This document shows positions 59,639-64,000 of a stretch of DNA of 64,000 nt, piece after piece (within the stretch, counting starts at the first letter, position 1; each line of letters begins with the position of its first letter). This DNA comes from Calycina herbarum. Taxonomy: Eukaryota > Ascomycota > Leotiomycetes > Helotiales > Pezizellaceae. The stretch spans positions 229,736 through 293,735 of the forward strand of contig LLEY01000074.1 in the NCBI GenBank assembly GCA_001414485.1. The letters are read 5' to 3'. Made by a program: the position numbers and the translations under genes. The notes below the pieces were generated by a model. The model made no database searches and was not told where the DNA came from. It saw nothing but the letters and a program-made list of their open reading frames with translations.

Positions 59639-61318
59639 TCTAGTTCTCTGATCGTTTCTTCTTCTTTTTTAGTTCTGCATTTGTGTATATTTTTTGCTGG
59701 ATGATTTCGAATAAAGTTTGACTTTTAATGAGCATGGGGTGGAGCGATTTCTTGGCGTTTATGGGAATGAAAAATATGGGAGGCTAATGTCCTTTTTTTG
59801 AATACGACGACGAATGATAAATTGATGGATGGAGATATACCAAAGATGAGCCAGATGGTTGTACTTATATTGCCTCCTAGTGGCTGGGTGGCTGGATGGA
59901 TGGATGGATACGGCTGGAATGGGAATAATCTGACCAACCAACCGTTAAAACCCACCTTCAGGAATGTGACTTCTCGCTTGACAACCGTGATCCAGATTGT
60001 GCCCCTCGGCATTCAATTCCGTGTGTCTAATACTTTGAAGCTTGTTTCAAAATTCTTTTCCTTGGAACTGACATTTGTGAACTCAGTAGACTTGTGTAGC
60101 TATTTCGTCCCTTCAGGTGTTTTCGACAAGCGAGGTTTCAAGGGGATTGTTTACTTTGTGCCGACTATGTCTAATCTACAATCCACAATCGTTCGGCTGC
60201 CACTTCTCATCCAATCAACGCAAGTTATTTTGGATGAGGGGTGACAACAACTCAATGACTGGTATGATTTTTACCCAGGGCCTGAGTCCGTTCCTCGTGG
60301 CAGACAGAAAAAGACGCGAGACGGTGCTGACCCCAACAATCGAGACACCCTTCTAGAACGTATAGCTTGACACAACGAGGTCGTAAAAATATACCAAAAA
60401 AAATATAAAGACAAGCGGAAATAGCTAATTGATACGTACCTGAAGGTTTAGAAGGTTTAGAAGCTTTGCTGTTGTGTGATCTTAAGTCCGGGGGTGGATT
60501 GAGAACATTCATCTGAGGCCTGCCACTTTTTTTGTCTTCCGCGAGGAAGCACGATGTCAATGAATCTTCAACATATTCCTTCTTTCTTGGTGTTTCACCC
60601 CATTTTTCTTGGATGATATGTATTATCAAAAAAATCGAGTATTTCCTTCTATCAATTTCGCGTAGGAGGTTCTAGTCATCGGCTTTTGTGCTTGAACTCT
60701 CGAATAGGTAATGCAGTTAATAAGAATTATTTATACTATTGTTTTAGTACTGTTTTTTCCCTCTTATTGTTTATATTTTCGTCTATCTTCTAGGTCCTTG
60801 TCATGCGAAATCCATTGTTTATGAGATTAAGCGAGATTAAGTACTAATCTTGTGGACATGAGAGAATGAAGATACTGCATTGAGACGTAGGTTAGCTTAA
60901 ATATTTCTGTCTTGTTCTCGCCGATATTAATATGAAGGGGGTGGAAAGTCTGTAGACACCTCGAGATAAGCAGCGGGGTTTGTAACGTACTAATAATGTG
61001 TTTACTTTTTTTTTAAGAATGAGAATAAGGGGCTTGGTAGATATTAAGGTCAATGTAAATGATTAACTTGCCATTGTGTTCATAGCCAACCAACTAGAAA
61101 TTTCATTCACTATTACTCCATCTATTTCATTCACAGCCAGTATCAAGTAAATTGAATAGTGATATTGGCTGTGAATGAAGTCATATGGGCCAACTGTGAA
61201 TAATGTAACATAATGGTATGTACATCTCTGCTTCGGCATGTTTCAACTTCCTCATTCTCCACATTGCAACTTTTCAACCCTCACTTTGAGTCCACAAAAG
61301 TACAAATATTCATCAACA
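59639..61318. other. intergenic stretch with one hairpin
   Basis: Contains the 3' region of the surface-protein gene, an AT-rich section around 60640-61080, the inverted repeat at 61126-61179 and the promoter of the next gene. Frames at 59798-60244 and 60252-60629 show no protein character. Confidence 0.4.
61126..61179. repeat. inverted repeat with 20-bp arms
   Basis: TTCATTCACAGCCAGTATCA (61126-61145) pairs with 61160-61179 with one mismatch, around a 14-base loop. The TTCATTCAC end also occurs once more just upstream (about 61102-61110). It could be a MITE or a promoter fold-back; it lies about 140 bases before the next ATG. Confidence 0.65.
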
Positions 61319-61993
61319 ATGCCGGAAGAAACCCTACAATCACCTGTCAACAACGAGTTTCTAAAGTATGTCCTCGGCTTTGCCTACGTACTTTACGGCA
61401 AGAAGTTCGGAACCCTCCCGCAGGAACGATATGAAGATTTTGCCTACCTAGTCAACACCCTTATACAATCCGGTAAGATCTTTGGAATCGACCAGAACCG
61501 GACAGTAACCGGCGACTTTTGCCTACAATCATTGCACCAGAATCCAACAACATATCGAGGCCTGTCACCCGAGAACGCCTGGTCGCAATGTTGCGAGTGG
61601 GGTGTCGATGTTCTTGTAGCCGAAACATTAAACCATATAATGGAAATCCAGCGAGCGTCAGAGTTTGAGCATGGCTTGGATGAAATTGACGAGATGTTCT
61701 CACCTCCGAGACCGAATATTTCGCTATTTATCAAGGAGCTTCCTACGCCTGAAGCACATCGCGAACGAAATGAGGAGATGGGTATTCCGAATCAAGAGGA
61801 CGACGAATCACCCGTCATTTACGAGGATACAGTTCAATCGGCGGGAGTGCAAACTTTCAGCTCGGGCAATGTTACACCTGTTGCTAATCCCAACCCTTAT
61901 TCAAATGAATCGAGGGGAATGGAGACTTTGAACTCGGGCTTTGGTGTTTTACCAGTTGCGAATCCCAATTTTCGACGACGAAGACGCGAGTGA
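61319..61993 (+). CDS. hypothetical protein
   Basis: One exon, 224 residues, no domain that I recognise. The first 130 residues look folded and mostly helical (NEFLKYVLGFAYVLYGKKFG, ERYEDFAYLVNTLIQSGKIF, WGVDVLVAETLNHIMEIQRA). The rest is acidic and disordered, with two similar segments: TFSSGNVTPVANPNPY and TLNSGFGVLPVANPNF. It ends with Arg-Arg-Arg-Arg-Arg-Glu. The start at 61319 was chosen because the 27 upstream codons in the same frame look like leader. No signal peptide or membrane span. Protein-like composition makes it a likely real, perhaps lineage-limited, gene. Confidence 0.6.
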   Translation: MPEETLQSPVNNEFLKYVLGFAYVLYGKKFGTLPQERYEDFAYLVNTLIQSGKIFGIDQNRTVTGDFCLQSLHQNPTTYRGLSPENAWSQCCEWGVDVLVAETLNHIMEIQRASEFEHGLDEIDEMFSPPRPNISLFIKELPTPEAHRERNEEMGIPNQEDDESPVIYEDTVQSAGVQTFSSGNVTPVANPNPYSNESRGMETLNSGFGVLPVANPNFRRRRRE

Positions 61994-62409
61994 CTTCTAC
62001 CTTTTCAAAATATCGTGCATCTTCTGTTAGATTACGTCACGGAAAGGCGAGGAGTAATGCAAAAATTATTCACCGATTCCCTTACACGTGCTTATTGGCG
62101 TATTCTGTAGGTACAAAAAGCCGGACTTCTGTCCTACCTGAATATCAAGGGTTTGCCATCTACAACTTCCATTGGGAAGGTCAGTCTAGCAGAACCTCTC
62201 GAGAAAGTCAAGAGTCTACTCTGAGAAGAAGGGCGGGTGCATATTTTGAAATGGGGACATAGGGGTTGATTATGGAGAGTCAATTTTTTTATATTACTAA
62301 CTTTGCATACGAAGCTTGCCCGGAGATGCATCAAACATAAGTGTGAATACTATGTGACTAAAAAAATTGCCAGCCCAAAACCAGATTTTAGCGTCATCAT
62401 TACAAGTGT

Positions 62410-63480
62410 GAGAAATGAGTAGAGTAGAGTAGAGCAGTGACTGCTACTCTACTCTACTCTACTTAAGTAGTACTCGAGTAGTAATAAGTAGTAGAGTATT
62501 TTATTCTTACACTGATTATTACTTTGACGAGTATAGAAAGAAGAGGGGAGCGGAAGAAGACCTCGCTTAATCAACCCACCCCTTGGAAACCCAAAGCAGC
62601 TCTTATAATGTCACCTTGAAAAAACTCTCTTCTTCATCTTCCAGGGATACCGCCAAAGACAACGGGTGCTCTGCCGCTTGGCTTCCTACTTACTCGAGAG
62701 AGTGGTGAAGGAAGATGGTTGAAATAATGACGAAGGGTGTTCCGCGACCCGTTGAAAATACACTGCGAAAAAGGCTACGAGGAGCCTTGACTTTGCCACT
62801 ATCTTTGGTCTCTCCATTTGAAATCAAGCTCTCACTAACTCTCATAGCACCCCGAGAACCTAAAACAAGCCTAATTCGCCATTTATGCTAGAGCACTATA
62901 ACCACTAAAGCCGCTCATATAAATTGCCAAACTACATTTAGCCAACTAAAACTATTTACAGCCTTTTCGAATATTTAGATAAGTATCTATCACCAGCGTG
63001 ATTCTAGATTATTTATTTACTCTGAATTACTCTGAGTAACGCCAAGTAGAATAGATTAGAGTAAGAGTAACGTGTTTACGGAATAGAATAGAGTAACTAC
63101 TCCATTACTCTGAGTAGTTACTCTTAAGTAATTCTTTCAATAGAATAAACTATATTTATATAACATTACAGCTAAAAAGAATAGGGGATTATAGAGATAT
63201 TTTCCATATAATCAAATACTATTCTCTTCTCTTCTCTTCGTTCCTAAGAACTTACTTATTTTTTTCTATATATATTCTTTTTAGCCTATTAAGTAATCCA
63301 GTACTAATCCAGTACTAATCCGGCGCTCGGTCCGGGCTGACGTTACTCCAAGTAACTCAGATTTACTCAGAGTAGAATAGAACCAGAGTAAGAGGAACGT
63401 TAAATCGGTTGAATATAGAATAGAATAACACCCTATTACTCTATCTTATCCTATTCTATTCTATTCATTTATTACGCTGT
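62410..63480. repeat. degenerate GAGTA/TAGAG repeat region
   Basis: It starts with an imperfect hairpin of TAGAG units (arms about 62417-62437 and 62441-62462). Farther on, two diverged direct copies of about 75 bp are visible near 63027-63105 and 63350-63435; both follow the order ACTCnGAGTA, AGAATAGA, AGAGTAAGAG, AACGT, GAATAGAATA. Palindromic ACTCTGAGTA-like words recur throughout. A decayed transposon or satellite-like array is likely. Confidence 0.6.
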
Positions 63481-63947
63481 CTATTACCATATCTCTGAGA
63501 AACTCCATTCATCTAATTTCCCTATTCCAAATATCCTCTCAAAACAAACCCACCTCATAAACTATATTATAACAGATATATATATATCCAAGAATGAAAA
63601 ATCAATGGACCAACGAACGCCTTAAAAGTCCAAAGTAGAGTCAAACACTCCACATAACCCCGAATCCTCCAACAACCTCTCAAATCCTCTCTTCAAACCC
63701 CCCCCCCCACAAAAAAAATGTAAAACACATTCTACAGCGAAGCCAAAAGGAACAGCAAGAAGAATTAAAGAAAAAGAGGGCAAGAAATTAAACACACTAT
63801 CCCTTCAATCCTCCACTCCCCGACTTCCAATTCTAATTCCAAGTACCAACCAACCCCTCCCTCTTACTCAGAAACCCAAAACTCAAAACCCAAACCTAAT
63901 CTCCCCCCATTGAATCAACCAACAACCAACAACCAACAGTCCCCCAA

Positions 63948-63980
63948 ATCCAAATCCAAATCCAAATCCAAATCCAACTC
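63948..63980. repeat. (CCAAAT)n microsatellite
   Basis: About five to six tandem hexamers reading CCAAAT, following an AACAACC tandem at 63920-63937. Confidence 0.8.
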
Positions 63981-64000
63981 CAACCCCCATACATACACCC

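Larger units (their letters stand above)
61994..64000. other. repeat-rich window end without genes
   Basis: Holds the GAGTA-type repeats of 62410-63480, AT-rich DNA between them (62880-63300), a C run near 63700-63710 and a CCAAAT simple repeat at the very end. No open frame is supported. Confidence 0.5.

Overview
The window is nuclear DNA of a filamentous ascomycete (Pezizomycotina). The evidence is short introns (mostly about 45-110 bp) with GTAAGT/GTATGT-like donors and CTAAC/CTGAC-like branch sites, a Zn2Cys6 regulator, an HMG-box regulator, a NACHT/HET-type WD40 relic, a DOPA-dioxygenase-like gene and a strongly AT-rich block of the kind left by repeat-induced point mutation. Protein wording suggests Leotiomycetes/Helotiales, but that is inference. 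I rebuilt exon structures by reading splice sites in frame; 17 genes look intact and two are broken.

Layout. 1-3 kb: a patatin-like lipid hydrolase on the minus strand whose GxSxG serine reads as alanine. 3.9-5.6 kb: a decayed polytopic membrane-protein gene. 6.2-9.8 kb: a 1145-residue fusion of methyltransferase-like, FAD-linked oxidase, phosphomevalonate-kinase-like and adenine-phosphoribosyltransferase-like domains, the most unusual object here. 10.1-12.2 kb: an AT-rich transposon relic next to the C-terminal remnant of a WD40 gene. 13.6-19 kb: casein kinase 2 beta and a Zn2Cys6 regulator. 19-28 kb: mostly gene-poor, with one DOPA-dioxygenase-like gene, a 30-base C tract and a diverged duplication. 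28.2-31.8 kb: a Vsb1-like SulP transporter with STAS and cyclic-nucleotide-binding domains and a GC-AG intron. 34-37.8 kb: the GINS subunit Psf1 and an HMG-box factor, followed by a 4.7-kb gene-free stretch. 42.5-47.9 kb: a secreted FAD oxidase, glycine-cleavage T protein and a HIT protein. 48.4-55.3 kb: a compact group with tRNA methyltransferase Trm11, an Rpp40-like RNase P/MRP subunit, an ankyrin protein and tRNA ligase Trl1. 58.4-62 kb: a cysteine-rich surface membrane protein and an unknown protein. 62.4-64 kb: GAGTA-type repeats and simple-sequence DNA.

How the genes relate. Most are unconnected housekeeping loci. The exception is the 48-55 kb group, where three of four genes act in tRNA maturation; TRM11 and the RPP40-like gene share a 242-bp divergent promoter, and the RPP40-like and ankyrin genes converge with 16 bp between stop codons. 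No tRNA, rRNA or CRISPR was found.
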